Assembly (NCBI RefSeq): GCF_045679555.1
Contig: NC_092115.1
Span: 35,348,728 to 35,412,727, forward strand
Length of the DNA: 64,000 nucleotides
DNA from: Salvelinus alpinus
Lineage: Eukaryota; Chordata; Actinopteri; Salmoniformes; Salmonidae
Reading direction: 5' to 3'
The notes under the pieces are model-generated. The model did no database searches and was not told where the DNA came from. It saw nothing but the letters and a program-made list of their open reading frames with translations. This document shows positions 20,795 through 32,270 of this stretch, in pieces (positions within the stretch are counted from its first letter, which is position 1; every line of letters starts with the position of its first letter). The position numbers were made by a program, and so were the translations under genes.

Positions 20795-21428
20795 AGATCT
20801 TCATGGGCTATACTCAGCCTTGCCTCAGGGTAGTAAGTTGGTGATTTGAAGATATCCCTCTAGTGGTGTGGGGGCTATGCTTTGGCAAAGTGGATGGGGT
20901 TATATCCTGCCTGGTTGGCCCTGTCCGGGGTTATCGTCGGATAGGGCCACAGGGTCTCCCGACCCTTCCAGTCTCAGCCTCCAGTATTTATGCTGCAATA
21001 GTTTGATGACTCCTTGCTGTCCCCAGTCTGCCCGGTCGTGCTGCTGCTCTGGTTTCAACTGTTCTGCCTGCGGCTGTGGAACACTGACCTGTTCACCAGG
21101 CGTGCTGCCTTGTCCCGGACCTGCTGTTTTCGACTCTCTCTCTCTCTTTTCGACCCTGCTGTTCATCTATGAACGTTTGAACATCTTGACCAAGTACTGT
21201 TATAATCTCCACCCGGCACAGCCAGAAGAGGACTGGCCAACCCTCAGAGCCTGGTTCCTCTCTAGGTTACTTCCTAGGTTCCCGCCTTTCCAGGGAGTTT
21301 TTCCTAGACACCGTGCTTCTACATCTGAATTGCTTGCTGTTTGGGGTTTTAGACTGGGTCCCTGTATAGCACTTTGTGACATCGGCTGATATAAAAAGGG
21401 CTTTATAAATAAATTTGATTGATTGATG
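20795..21428 (+). mobile_element. L2 LINE 3' UTR fragment
   Basis: It matches the L2 3' UTR at about 13095-14190: GGGGGAGATCTTCATGGGCT, the CCTCTAGTGGTGTGGGGGCT block, CAGCCAGAAGAGGACTGGCC, and the tail GGGCTTTATAAATAAATTTG followed by ATTGATTG. It is 5'-truncated, with no coding part. It is inserted in the non-autonomous Tc1-like element, whose sequence resumes at about 21429 (TTGGATTTGCCTCAAAC). Confidence 0.8.
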
Positions 21429-21580
21429 TTGGATTTGCCTCAAACATAAAACTTTGTATTCAGGACAAAAAGTGAATTGCTTTGGCACATTTCTTTGCAG
21501 TATTACTTTAGTGCCTTATTTCAAGCAGGATGCAGGTTTTGGAATATTTTTATTCCCTACAAGCTTCTGTCTTTTCACTC

Positions 21581-22378
21581 TGTCAAGGATCAACGCTGGG
21601 GATGAGAAGCAAGTACAGGGAGTAAACATTTACTGGAAAACGGGCATCAAACCAAAACAAGAACAGCGTCTGGACTGGGGTGAACAAAACGACATAACGA
21701 CAATAATGCTGATACAGGGAACCAACTGAGGAACAGACAGATATAGAAGGGCAATCAACAAAGTAATAGAGTCCAGGTGAGTCCAATATTTTGCAGCTAC
21801 GCGTAATGATGGTGACAGGTGTGCGTAATGCCTGCCGCCCTCAGGTACCAGAGAGAGGCAGAGGCGTGCGAGCCTGATGGGGCGGCTGAAGCATGATGTG
21901 GGGTGTGCGCCTGCCGAGCCAACCGAGGCAAGAAGACTTCTCGAGCCAGCTAATGCGTGGAAGCCCGACGAGCTAGCTGAGGCACCCCCGGTTTCATCGG
22001 TGACTGCACCCGGACCCGACGTCACCAACCAAAACAAAATCCAAAAACTCCATGATGCTTCCTTTAGTGGTGTCAGCATTCTGTAAGGATCGACGCTAGA
22101 GACCAGAAGCAAGTACAGGAGTAAACATTTACTAGAAAACAACATCAAAACAAGAACAGCATCTGGACAGGGGGAACAAAACGACATAATGACAATAATG
22201 CTGACACGGGGAACCAACTGAGGAACAGACAGATATAGAAGGGCAATCAACAAAGTAATGGAGTCCAGGTGAGTCCAATATTGCCCAGCTGCGTGTAATG
22301 ATGGTGACAGGTGTGCGTAATGAAGGGCAGCCTGGCGCCCTCGAGCACCAGAGAGGGAAAGCAGGAGCAGGCGTGACA
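21581..22378 (-). mobile_element. Miniature LTR element (TRIM-like)
   Basis: Two direct repeats of about 291 and 297 bp (21581-21871 and 22082-22378) share CAGAAGCAAGTACA.., GAACCAACTGAGGAACAGAC and GTCCAGGTGAGTCCAATATT. They surround only about 210 bp. On the minus strand the right repeat begins TGTCACGCCTG and ends CTTACA, the TG..CA form of an LTR. The central part on the minus strand continues GAATGCTGACACCAC and has an open stretch without gag or pol. It is most simply a gypsy-type element reduced to LTR-stub-LTR by internal deletion. Each LTR has drifted from the other by many substitutions. Confidence 0.65.
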
Positions 22379-24019
22379 GGTTAGTCTTGTGGAGTAAGTA
22401 CAATGTTGTAGATCCATCCTCAGTTTTCTCCTATCACAGCCATTACACTCTTTAACTGTTTTAAAGTCACCATTGGCCTCATTGTGAAATCTGCGAGTGG
22501 GGTTCTTCCTTTCTGGCAACTGAGTTAGGAAGGACTGCTGTATCTTTGTAGTGACTGAGTGTATTGATACAACATCCAAAGTGTAATTAATAACTTCACC
22601 ATGCTCAAAGGGATATTCAATGTCTCCTTTTTTATTTTTTCCCATCTACCAATAGGTGCCCTTTGCGAGTCATTGGAAAAACTCCCTGGTCTTTGTGATT
22701 AAATCTGTGTTTGAAATTCACTGCTCGACTGAGGAACCTTACAGATAATTCTATGTGTGGGGTACAAATATGAGGTAGTCATTCAAAAATCATGTTAAAC
22801 ACAATTTATTTCACACAATATGAGTCCATGGAACAAAGGGGTTGAATACTTGTTGACTCAAGACATTTCAGCTTTCCATTTGTAATTCATTTGTAAAAAA
22901 TCTGAAAAACATCATTCCACTTTGACATTATGGGGTGTGTAGGCCAGTGTGTAGGCCAGTGATTTCTTTTTTTTATTTAATCAATTTTAACACAACAAAA
23001 TGTTGACAAAGTCAAGGAGTGTGAATACTTCCTGAAGGCACTGTAGCAGTCTGTTGTCCGACTGCACAATCGATGACGTGGCATGCAACCTTTGGTTGAT
23101 GCATGCAGCGTCTGAGCAGGGGAATGTGACCATGATGTGGTAAACAGATATGCAAAATACCTATCCAGGTGTTGTAAGATCTGGCAGGCGTCAGCAACGT
23201 CTGAACAGAGGAGCCCATTTAGATGAGCATGATGCAAGGCTCTCACACGGTCACATAGAGTATCTGCGCATGTGCGTGAGTGCGCTTCACACTTTTACAA
23301 TGTGGTTGCTACCGGACCAAAACAATGGTGAAGTTGAGCCTCGAGCTTCAACGCTCCTGGTTGTTGCAGAAATGTGTCCACTACTACTGTTTACTTGGTG
23401 AATCTACGTACCTCATCTTGCTGAGTCTACCTGTAAACCTAAGCTATGACTTGACCTATCACCTTATGCACTACTGACCCCAGTGGCAAGAAGTGACATC
23501 CCCAAAAACTGTACAACACATACATGGCTCCTAGCCTCCCACACATACTTTCTGTCCCTAACACTAAAACGTAATATTAAAACGAAATAGAAATGTTTTT
23601 ATAAAACTTAAATTAAATAAAAACGATTAAATCAGATCTGAAAAAGAACAGAAACTAAACTGAATTTAAAAGAGAAATCTTAAAGCTAAAAGAAATATAA
23701 ACCAACCTAAAAACACAAAACTATAATAACCTCGGTGAACAGTATTTAAAAATGAAACAGAACCAGATTTGAAGTAGACAAATAGAAATGTCATTTATTT
23801 CCCTTAATGTGTCCTGTGTATGGCTGGGTGCTGGCTCCTGGTTGGAGATGGGGGGTGGAGATTGGCTGAGAGCGATGCCCAGGCTTGGCAGGGGGGTGAG
23901 GGGGTAATGGGGGTGAGGGAGGTCACAACAGGAGATGGAGCCTGTGTGGGTCACCATGAGGTTACCCTGACCTGAGTTTGGATTCTGCAGGCCGTATTTA
24001 TCAAGCAAAGCAAGCTGGG

Positions 24020-24200
<181 letters not shown>

Positions 24201-24480
24201 AGGGTGTAGTAAGATAAGGGAAAGCAGCTCCAGTTCCATGCTGCTCCAGGATCTAGCGACGGTGTCTGTCAAGGATGGAGGCTCTTTTTGTGTGGAGCCA
24301 CAAGGCCGTCCGTGGGGCTGGGGGGGAGATGGATAGCCCACACTCCTGTGCCTCTAACCCTGGAAGGCTACTGGCATGTCTGGCTGACACAGACACAACT
24401 TTATACAGGCTGGAGCTGTGTATATGACAATATCGTAAAGCACTACTAGAGCTTTGTGAATACTCACTCAATTGAACTTT
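24201..24480. other. Non-coding, unassigned
   Basis: No gene or named repeat is visible between the microsatellite and the dispersed repeat that starts at about 24487. Confidence 0.4.
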
Positions 24481-24486
24481 TTTCAA

Positions 24487-25036
24487 TTTTCGCCTATAAT
24501 GACATACCCAAATCTAACTGCCTGTAGCTCAGGACCTGAAGCAAGGATATGCATATTCCTGATACCATTTGAAAGGAAACACTTTGAAGTTTGTGGAAAT
24601 GTGAAATGAATGTAGAAGAATATAACACATTAGATCTGGTAAAAGATAATACAAAGAAAAAAACTATCGTTTTTGTATTATTTTGGCCAATCGATGGCAG
24701 CAGTGTATGTGCAAAGTTTTAGACTAATCCAATGAACCATTGAATTTCTGTTCAACATTTTGTATCAAGACTGCCCAAATGTGCCTAATTGGTTTATTAA
24801 TAACTTTTCAAGTTCATAACTGTGCACTCTCCTCAAACAATAGCATGGTATTATTTCACTAATAGCTACTGTAAATTGGACGGTGCAGTTAGATTAACAA
24901 GAATTTAAGCTTTTTGCCAATATCAGATATGTCTATGTCCTGGGAAATGTTCTTGTTACTTACAATCTCATGTTAATCGCATTAGCCTACGTTAGCTCAG
25001 CCGTCCCGCGGGGGACCCACCGATCCTGTAGAGGTA
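24487..25036. repeat. Interspersed salmonid-type repeat of unknown class
   Basis: The whole block, from TTTTCGCCTATAATGACATA to CGTCCCGCGGGGGACCCACC and CGATCCTGTAGAGG, looks like a dispersed repeat that I associate with salmonid genomes. I see no ORF, clear inverted ends or target duplication. The identification is from memory of the sequence type, not from a second copy in this window. Confidence 0.45.
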
Positions 25037-25164
25037 AGCACTAGTAGAAATCCCAAAATTGTATTTCTCAAGGACATATTTTCTTGTCTTTAGTAACATC
25101 TAACTCCTCATCCACATGTTGAGAGGCCAGTGGAGTGTGGTAAAAACGGAAACAAGATGGTGCA

Positions 25165-25343
25165 CAGTGCTTGACTTGGGTAGGAGCTCATCGGAGCTGA
25201 GTACCGGCACCTCCAATCTTCTACTGCTTGAGGTCTTATTGAATATTAGATCAAAAGTATTGTGGAGCTCCTGCACCTAAGTATAAACAGTACCAGCACC
25301 CAAAATGAGTACCATAACCTATTTCAGTCCAAGTCAAACACTG
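25165..25343. mobile_element. hAT-like MITE, second copy
   Basis: CAGTGCTTGACTTGG at the left and CCAAGTCAAACACTG at the right form inverted ends. The internal sequence (GGAGCTCATCGGAGCTGAGT, ACCGGCACCT, AGTATTGTGGAGCTCC) matches the MITE at 7158-7591 without its central CTGCAGT block. Flanking 8-mers do not match well, so the target duplication has decayed. Confidence 0.65.
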
Positions 25344-25559
25344 ACAGTACATGTATCATTAATGTGTCCAATAAGTATGGAGTATTTGTTTTTACCCTGG
25401 ATTATGCCTGTTAAAATGGTCTGTAGGTGCTTGGGCCAGGGGCACATGCAGGCCCGGGCCCACAAGGGGGCTAAAGGTCGCTTAGTCCCCTCAGTTTTTG
25501 TTTCATGTCCCTATATTCTAATGGCAAAAACGGTAAAATTATTGAGTGACCGGTTGGCG

Positions 25560-26662
25560 CAAAACTAGAGTTTACAGCCAGCATGGGGCACAGAATATTC
25601 AGTCTTCTCGATGCTCCAAACAAATTACTCCAGGCAAAAGCAACAGACCTTTATACTGGAGTCAGTGGGCCACAGTGCGTTGGAGTGCGTCGAGAAGTTG
25701 AGGGGCGACGGCGAGTTCGAAGACATTTGGGCACAGTGCATTGGAGTGTGGAGAAGTTGAGGGGCGAGTTCGAAGACATTTGGGCACAGTGCGTTGGCGT
25801 GTGGAGAAGTTGAGGGGCGACAGCGAGTTCGAAGACATTTGGGCACAGTCCGTTGGAGTGTGGAGAAGTTGAGGGGCGACAGCGAGTTCGAAGACATTTG
25901 GGCACAGTGCGTTGGAGTGTGGAGAAGTTGAGGGGCGAGTTCGAAGACATTTGGGCACAGTGCAGTGGCACTGACACACCACCACCAGCTCCAAGCCAAC
26001 AGCAACGTTATGCACATACACCTTTTCAGCAATACGTGGTGGACAGTGCAGTAGGCCAACAGGACAGAGGAGAAAAGACTGTTCTTCAGCACGTCGAATG
26101 CTGTCATTGGTGAAATGTCCGAACGATTCAGCAAACGCTACAGCCAACAAACTGGTGGAGGCACTGTGTGCCATTGACCCAGAGAGTCAGGACTTTCTAG
26201 ACGTGAAAAAGCAAAACAGATTTGGTGGAAGCTGAGTTTAGTGTCGCCCGCCAGTTTTTGCAGACTGAAATCTTACGGTCCTCTCTGGCTCCAGTGAGGA
26301 CCAATGGACCCCATTTGATATCCTGCAATGATTTTTCTGGGCCTCTCTCCCCTATCCAGCCTGTGCTTACTGCACTGAAACATGGACTGACTTCTGAGGC
26401 ATCCACGGCTACATGCGAGAACTCATTTTGCACTGTGACAAATGTGTTCAGTCAGCATAGAAGAGGCATGCTACACCTGAGGAAAGCTCAACTAATCCAA
26501 CTGGCTTTTGAGGGGGATCTTGCAAGAAGACTTCGGGCAGAATGGAATTATCGATTAGCCTACTCAAGACGTTCCACAGAGCATCACGGAAGCTGCAACT
26601 CTTTTGAAAATATACAATTTAAACAATCTAGCTGGTTGGTTTTTATTAAAATCTTGCTTTAG
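25560..26662 (+). pseudogene. hAT transposase remnant
   Basis: Plus-strand 26222-26662 encodes a C-terminal segment reading LTSEASTATCENSFCTVTNV, then FSQHRRGMLHLRKAQLIQLA and FEGDLARRL. This resembles the hAT dimerisation region seen in fish transposases and in domesticated P52rIPK/ZMYM-like proteins. Upstream sequence (25980-26220) reads as further pieces in other frames. No BED finger or catalytic block is intact, and a 53/59-bp tandem array sits at 25666-25975. It is probably a dead autonomous hAT copy. Confidence 0.6.
25666..25975 (+). repeat. Minisatellite with alternating 53/59-bp units
   Basis: The anchor word GGGCACAGT recurs at 25729, 25782, 25841, 25900 and 25953, giving spacings of 53, 59, 59 and 53. 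Long units contain the 6-bp insert CAGCGA in GGGGCGACAGCGAGTTCGA; short ones read GGGGCGAGTTCGA. A diverged first unit begins at about 25666. Confidence 0.85.
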
Positions 26663-26663
26663 T

Positions 26664-27847
26664 GTGTAGGGCGCTGTCCATAGTGCTGATAGATCTCAGC
26701 GAGATTTCGTGCCATTGAAACTGTCACTTGGTCAAAAGCCTTTTAAAATATTTTATGCTTATTGTGGTGTAGCGTGATATAAGCCGAATTCAATATAATT
26801 CCAATGCAAGAACAAATGAAGCCCCTGGGTGTAACTACATATGGGTATGTTTCATCATAGACATAGATAGGCTTCGTTGTATTATGGTTTTCTTGGTAGC
26901 CTATTGGTTTGCGTTGCTGTAAAAGGAGCTGTATGTATTGGAAACGTGTTTCTGGTAGGTAGGCTGGCATTGTCGAATTTTATTCACAGAAGTGTATTGT
27001 GCCATATCACAATGTGTTGCTGAACTCATGACTGAGCAGCATGATTTTTCAATGTTTGAAGCGGGCCTGTTTTGGCAAGACAGCTGTGTATTGCTGCATC
27101 TCACTGTAACAGGCAGTAGGCTATGTGTTGGTTATTTGGATCTCTATTTGCCTTTTGTTTACTGTGTTTGTTTAGTGTTAATGTAACTAGCCTGAATATA
27201 GATTGTGTCATGCCTTTATCGATCTAATATTTAGTTTACTAGGTCTACTACCTGGTACCACTGTTTTGTTCTGGTCGCATTCATTCACATTCACAGTTGT
27301 CGGTATTCTAAGCCAAACTGCTATTCAGTATTTTTGTTTGCATGCATGAATAACTAAGGTACTACTTTCAGCATTTAGTTTGCATTATCTTGGTGAGACA
27401 GCTGTGTGCATGGCTGCATTCACATAGGCTGTTTGTAATAGGTGAATTGCCCTATCTATCTTGTAGCCCAGGGGTGTCAAACTCATTCCATGGAGGGCCT
27501 AGTGTCTGCAGGTTTTTGTTTTTTCTTTCAATTAAGCCCTAGACAACCAGGTGTGCAGAGTTCCTTACCAATTGGTGACCTTGATTCATCAATCAAGTAC
27601 AAGGGAGGAGCGAAAAGCCACAGACACTCGGCCCTCTGTGGAATGAGTTTGACACCTGTGTTGTAGCCTATATTCATTACCAAAACGGCCTAGCTGTAGG
27701 GCGCTGTCCATTGTGCTGATACAGAGCGGCAGAGATAGGCTACAGATTTCAAAAGCACTCAAGATCAATCTCAGCATTTTAACTTTATGTTTGTTGTGGC
27801 ATAGTGTGAATATGTAAGCAGAATTTAATATAATTCAAATGCAAAAC
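26664..27847 (+). repeat. Direct duplication about 1 kb apart
   Basis: 26664-26690 (GTGTAGGGCGCTGTCCAT..GTGCTGATA) and 27694-27721 match closely. So do 26750-26813 and 27781-27847 (TTGTGG..TAGYGTGA, AATATAATTC.AATGCAA). Spacing is about 1,030 bp for both pairs, so this looks like one segmental tandem duplication or two copies of the same element end. No gene lies in between. Confidence 0.6.
27469..27661. mobile_element. hAT MITE, 193 bp, with perfect 8-bp target duplication
   Basis: Ends CAGGGGTGTCAAACTCATTC and (reverse complement of the right end) CACAGGTGTCAAACTCATTC. Flanking TTGTAGCC occurs at 27461-27468 and again at 27662-27669. Confidence 0.85.
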
Positions 27848-27849
27848 TT

Positions 27850-28369
27850 TGCCCCCCCTCGTTGATTTCAACTGCCCCCTCAGTCACATTATCCTGGCAC
27901 TGGGTCTGGGCACATGTTATTAAGTATTAACACAGCCATATAACCACGTTACTGATTGACACCTCTTGTTGTTGAGACTCTTGCCGACCTTTGCGGCATG
28001 ACATCGGTGCATCCTCCACACACAAGTGTGTGTTATTCAGTGGGAACATCTCAGTACAGGGAGCAGAAGTGTTTGCTTCGAACCTCCCTTTCAGGCCTGG
28101 CCCAGCCTGCTCTTTTATCCTGTCTCTCTCTCCCTCTCTCCTTCACTCTCTTTCTTCCTCTTCCTCTCTCTCTCACACTCACACTCACTCTTCCCTCACT
28201 CCCCCATACCTCCGTCTGTCCTTCCTATCTAACCCATACTCTGAATCCCTCCATCTCTTCTGTCCTTCACTAACTGGATCCTTTGAGAGACCTTCAGAGT
28301 GAGCCTTATCCTGTGCATCATAAAACGCTAAGACATAAAGATGGCTTGTACAAAGTGTAGGAAGGCCTG
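27850..28369. other. Non-coding; CT-rich tract
   Basis: No gene. A pyrimidine-rich tract of about 90 bp at 28110-28200 gives rise to Ser/Leu/Pro-rich spurious ORFs. Confidence 0.5.
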
Positions 28370-29932
28370 GTTGACATTTAGTGCCTCTGGATCTTTCCGC
28401 CGGGGCAAAAGTCGAATGTGCTCTGGAGAACCTTTGATATATGATATATGCCTTTTATGCTCGCTTTGAGGCAAGCAACCTGAAGTCTCTGTGCCCAAGA
28501 AAGCGAACGTGACCTGCCTAAATGATTACCGCCCCGTAGCACTCACGTCGGTAGCCATGAAGTGCCTTGAAAGGCTGGTCATGGCTCAGATCAACACCAT
28601 CATGCCGGAAACCCTAGACCCACTCCTATTCGCATTCTGCTGCAACAGATCCACAGATGACCCAATCTCAATCGCAATCCACACTGCCCTTTTCCACCTG
28701 GACAAAAGGAAAACCTATATGATAATTTTGTTCATTGACTACAGCTCAGCATTCAACTCCATAGCACCCACAAAGCTCATCACTAAGCTAAGGACCCTGG
28801 GACTAAACATCTCCCTCTGCAACTGGATCCTGGACTTCCTGACGGGTTGCTCCCCAGGTGGTAAGGGTAGGCAACAACACATCTGCCACGCTGATCCTCA
28901 ACACTGGGGCCCCTCAGGGGTGTGTGCTTAGTCCTCTGCTGTACTCCCTGTTCACCCATGACTGCGTGGCCAAGCACGACTCCAACACCATCGTTACATT
29001 TGCTGACGACACAACAGTGATAGCCCTGATCACCGACAACAATGAGACAGCCTATAGGGAGGAGGTTAGAGACCTGGCAGTGTGGTGCCAGGACAACAAC
29101 CTCTCCCTCATTGTGAGAAAGACAAACGAGCTGATCGTGGACTATAGGAAAAGGAGGGCCGAAGAGTCCCCCATTAACATAGATGGGGCTGAAGTGGAGA
29201 GGGTTGAGAGTTTCAAGTTCCTTGGTGTCCACATCACTAATAAACTCATGGTCCAAACACACCAAGACAGTTGTGAAGAGAGCACAACACCACCTTTTCC
29301 CCCTCAGGAGACTGAAAAAATTTGGCATGGATCCCCAGATCCTCAAAAAGTTATACAGCTGCACCATCGAGAGCATCCTGACCGGTTGCATTACCGCTTG
29401 TAAAGGCAACTGCTTGGCATCTGAACGTAAGGTGCTACAGAGGGTAGCACCAGTACATCACTGGGGCCAAGTTTCCTGACATCCAGGACTTATATACTAG
29501 GCGGTGTCAGAGGAAGGCCCAAAACATTGTCAAACGACTCCAGTCACCCAAGTCATAGACTGTTCTCTCCGCTACCACATGGCAAGCGGTACCGGAGCAC
29601 CAAGTCTAGGATCAAAAGGCGCCTTAACAGCTTCTACACCCAAGCTTCTACTAACCTGTACCCCCGCACATTGACTCGGTACCGGTACCCCCTGTATATA
29701 GCCTCGTTATTGTTATGTAGTTTTCTTGTGTTACTTTTTGATTTTATAATAATATTTCTTACATTTTTTATTTTTTTATTTTTTACTTTAGTTTATTTAG
29801 TGAATATTTTCTTAACTCTATTTCTTGAGCTGCATTATTGGTTAAGGGCTTGCAAGTAAGCATTTCACGGTAAGGTCCACTACACCTGTTGTATTCGGCG
29901 CAGATGACAAATAAAATTTGATTTGATTTGAT
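28370..29932 (+). mobile_element. Rex1/Babar-like LINE, 5'-truncated, plus strand
   Basis: Same family as 3149-4943 but on the opposite strand. RT coding is spread over three frames: 28491-28931 ([20 protein letters not shown] through [14 protein letters not shown], motif A present), 28858-29403 ([27 protein letters not shown]) and 29183-29479 (YSCTIESILTGCITA). Frameshifts lie near 28855, 29250 and 29450. The 3' UTR ends in AATAAAATTTGATTTGATTT at about 29932. It keeps the catalytic Asp motifs that the other copy lacks, but is broken by frameshifts. Confidence 0.75.
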
Positions 29933-30003
29933 ATGACACTTTAGCACATGTATGGCATGTCAGTGTGAGATGATGAACGGTTGAAGAAATCAACTGGCCG
30001 GCC

Positions 30004-30722
30004 TATGTACTGTGCATATCTCTTTGACAATTCCGGTTCGGTTCTACACGTCCATCATTGAGTCCATCCTCACCTCGTCTATCACTGTCTGGTTTGGATC
30101 TGCGTCTGCCCGCTGCAAGGTCAAACTGCAGCGCATCATCCGGTCTGCGGAGAAGGTCATCAGCTGTCACCTGCACTCCATCAAGTACCTGCACGCCTCC
30201 AGGACAAGGGAGCGTGCAGGTCAGATCATCACCAACCCTGCCCACCCCGGACACCCCATTTTTCAAAGACTCCGCTCTGGCAGGTGATTTAGGTCATGAC
30301 CAAAACCTCCCGCCACCAGAACACTTTCTTCCTCCGTGCACATCAACCGGCCAATCGGGCTCATACGGATTAAGTGGATTTGCTTTGGGACGATTACTGC
30401 ACCTTGTCATCAATGACGTCAAATACTAATCTGCACTATACCACATTTTCACTATTTACACCTCCGGTCCTCTGCACAACCCTGTGTAAATTGTATATTC
30501 CCACTGTAATCAGCCTATACTCCAGAGTTTTTTGTTTTATGTTTACTGTTCCGATATTGTACATTCTGTATGATGTCTCTGTGGACTTGTATTGTATATT
30601 TATGTATACTTGTATATGGACTGTATTCTTCGTGTATATTGTCTACTGCTGGCAGCACCTTCTCACTAAGACGAATTCTGGGTATGTGTAAATGTACTTG
30701 GCAATTCTGATTCAGATTTTGA
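30004..30722 (+). mobile_element. Second Rex1-like LINE, 3' fragment
   Basis: 30012-30287 encodes RFYTSIIESILTSSITVWFG, then LQRIIRSAEKVISCHLHSIK and HPGHPIFQRLRSGR, the C-terminal end of a fish Rex1-type RT protein. It differs from the 28370 family in sequence and in its 3' end (AATTCTGATTCAGATTTTGA). The upstream part is missing. Confidence 0.65.
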
Positions 30723-30779
30723 TGTGTCGTACAGTCGGACTCAATCAAAGAATGCACACTTTCTTCTGTGTGAAATGTA

Positions 30780-32268
30780 AACTCAGCAAAAAAAGAAACG
30801 TCCTCTCACTGTCAACTGCGTTTATTTTCAGCAAACTTAACATGTGTAAATATTTGTATGAACATAACAAGATTCAACAACTGAGACATAAACTGAACAA
30901 GTTCCACAGACATGTGACTAACAGACATGGAATAATATGTCCCTGAACAAAGGGGGGCAAAATCAAAAGTAACAGTCAGTATCTGGTGTGGACACCAGCT
31001 GCATTAAGTACTGCAGTGCATCTCCTCATGGACTGCACCAGATTTGCCAGTTCTTGCTGTGAGATGTTACCCCACTCTTCCACCAAGGCACCTGCAAGTT
31101 CCCGGACATTTCTGGGGGAAATGGCCCTAGCCCTCACCCTCCGATCCAACAGGTCCCAGACGTGCTCAATGGGATTGAGATCCGGGCTCTTTGCTGGCCA
31201 TGGCAGAACACTGACATTCCTGTCTTGCAGGAAATCACGCACAGAACAAGCAGTATGGCTGGTGGCATTGTCATGCTGGAGGGTCATGTCAGGATGAGCC
31301 TGCAGGAAGGGTAGCACATGAGGGAGGAGGATGTCTTCCCTGTAATGCACAGCGATAAGATTGCCTGCGATGACAACAAGCTTAGTCCGACGATGCTGTG
31401 ACACACCGCCCCAGACCATGATGGACTCTCCACCTCCAAATCAATCCCGCTCCAGAGTACAGGCCTCGGTGTAACGCTCATTCCTTCGTCGATAAACGCG
31501 AATCCGACCATCACCCCTGGTGAGACAAAACCGCGACTCGTCAGTGAATAGCACTTTTTGCCAGTCCTGTCTGGTCCAGCGACGGTGGGATTGTGCCCAT
31601 AGGCAACGTTGTTGCCGGTGATGTCTGGTGAGGACCTGCCTTACAACAGGCCTACAAGCCCTCAGTCCGGCTTCTCTCAGCCTATAGCGGACAGTTTGAG
31701 CACTGATGGAGGGATTGTGCGTTCCTGGTATAACTCGGCAGTTGTTGTTGCCATCTTGTACCTGTCCCGCAGGTGTGATGTTCAGATGTACCGATCCTGT
31801 GTTGGTGTTGCTACACGTGGTCTGCAACTGCGAGGACGATCAGCTGTCCGTCCTGTCTCCCTGTAGCACTGTCTTAGGCGTCTCACAGTACAGACATTGC
31901 AATGTATTGCCCTTGCCACATCTGCAGTCCTCATGCCTCCTTGCAGCATGCCTAAGGCACGTTCACGCAGATGAGCAGGGACCCTGGGCATCTTTCTTTT
32001 GGTGTTTTTCAGAGTCAGTAGAAAGGTCTCTTTAGTGTCCTAAGTTTTCATAACTGTGACCTTAATTGCCTACCGTCTGTAAGCTGTTAGTGTTTTAACG
32101 ACCGTTCCACAGGTGCTTGTTCATTAATTGTTTATGGTTCCTTGAACAAGCATGGGAAACAGTGTTTAAACCCTTTACAATGAAGATCTGTGAAGTTATT
32201 TGGATTTTTACGAATTGTCTTTGAAAGACAGGGTCCTGAAAAAGGGACGTTTCTTTTTTTGCTGAGTT
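30780..32268 (-). mobile_element. Complete Tc1-like transposon (family D), perfect terminal repeats
   Basis: 1,489 bp between TA at 30778-30779 and TA at 32269-32270. The terminal inverted repeat begins AACTCAGCAAAAAAAGAAAC and is identical at both ends over 24 bp (30780-30803 and 32245-32268). The transposase gene is on the minus strand and nearly intact. This is the best preserved DNA transposon in the window. Confidence 0.9.
30976..31991 (-). pseudogene. Tc1 transposase (family D), two visible lesions
   Basis: The start is ATG at 31991-31989 (MPRVPAHLRERALGMLQGGM), a helix-turn-helix N-terminus with RTADVARAIHCNVCTVRRLR. A frameshift near 31790 moves the reading to the frame of 31827-31441, which contains NPSISAQTVRYRLREAGLRA and the first catalytic Asp in VLFTDESRFCL. 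An in-frame TGA at 31443-31441 follows TLERD. The same frame continues at 31419 with MVWGGVSQHRRTK, the second Asp in LQHDNATSHTA and the Glu in SPDLNPIEHVWD, and ends HTRY at 30976. All three DD34E residues remain. I describe the breaks only. Confidence 0.85.
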
Positions 32269-32270
32269 TA

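Larger units (their letters stand above)
20481..23043. mobile_element. Non-autonomous Tc1-like element with two insertions
   Basis: TA at 20479-20480 and 23044-23045 flank inverted ends CAGTGCATTGAGAAAGTATT and (reverse complement) CAGTGCCTTCAGGAAGTATT. I see no transposase. The native parts are 20481-20794, 21429-21580 and 22379-23043, with an L2 3' fragment and a miniature LTR element in between. Confidence 0.8.
20308..23734. mobile_element. hAT-like non-autonomous element carrying nested insertions
   Basis: The ends are CAAGGTTATTATA on the left (20308) and TATAATAACCTCG on the right (to 23734), inverted repeats with one mismatch. They are flanked by identical 8-mers GTGAACAG at 20300-20307 and 23735-23742. 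The element's own sequence is 20308-20478 and 23046-23734, AT-rich and without a transposase. The interior is occupied by a Tc1-like element (20481-23043), which itself hosts two retroelement insertions. The 8-bp duplication suggests hAT. Confidence 0.75.
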
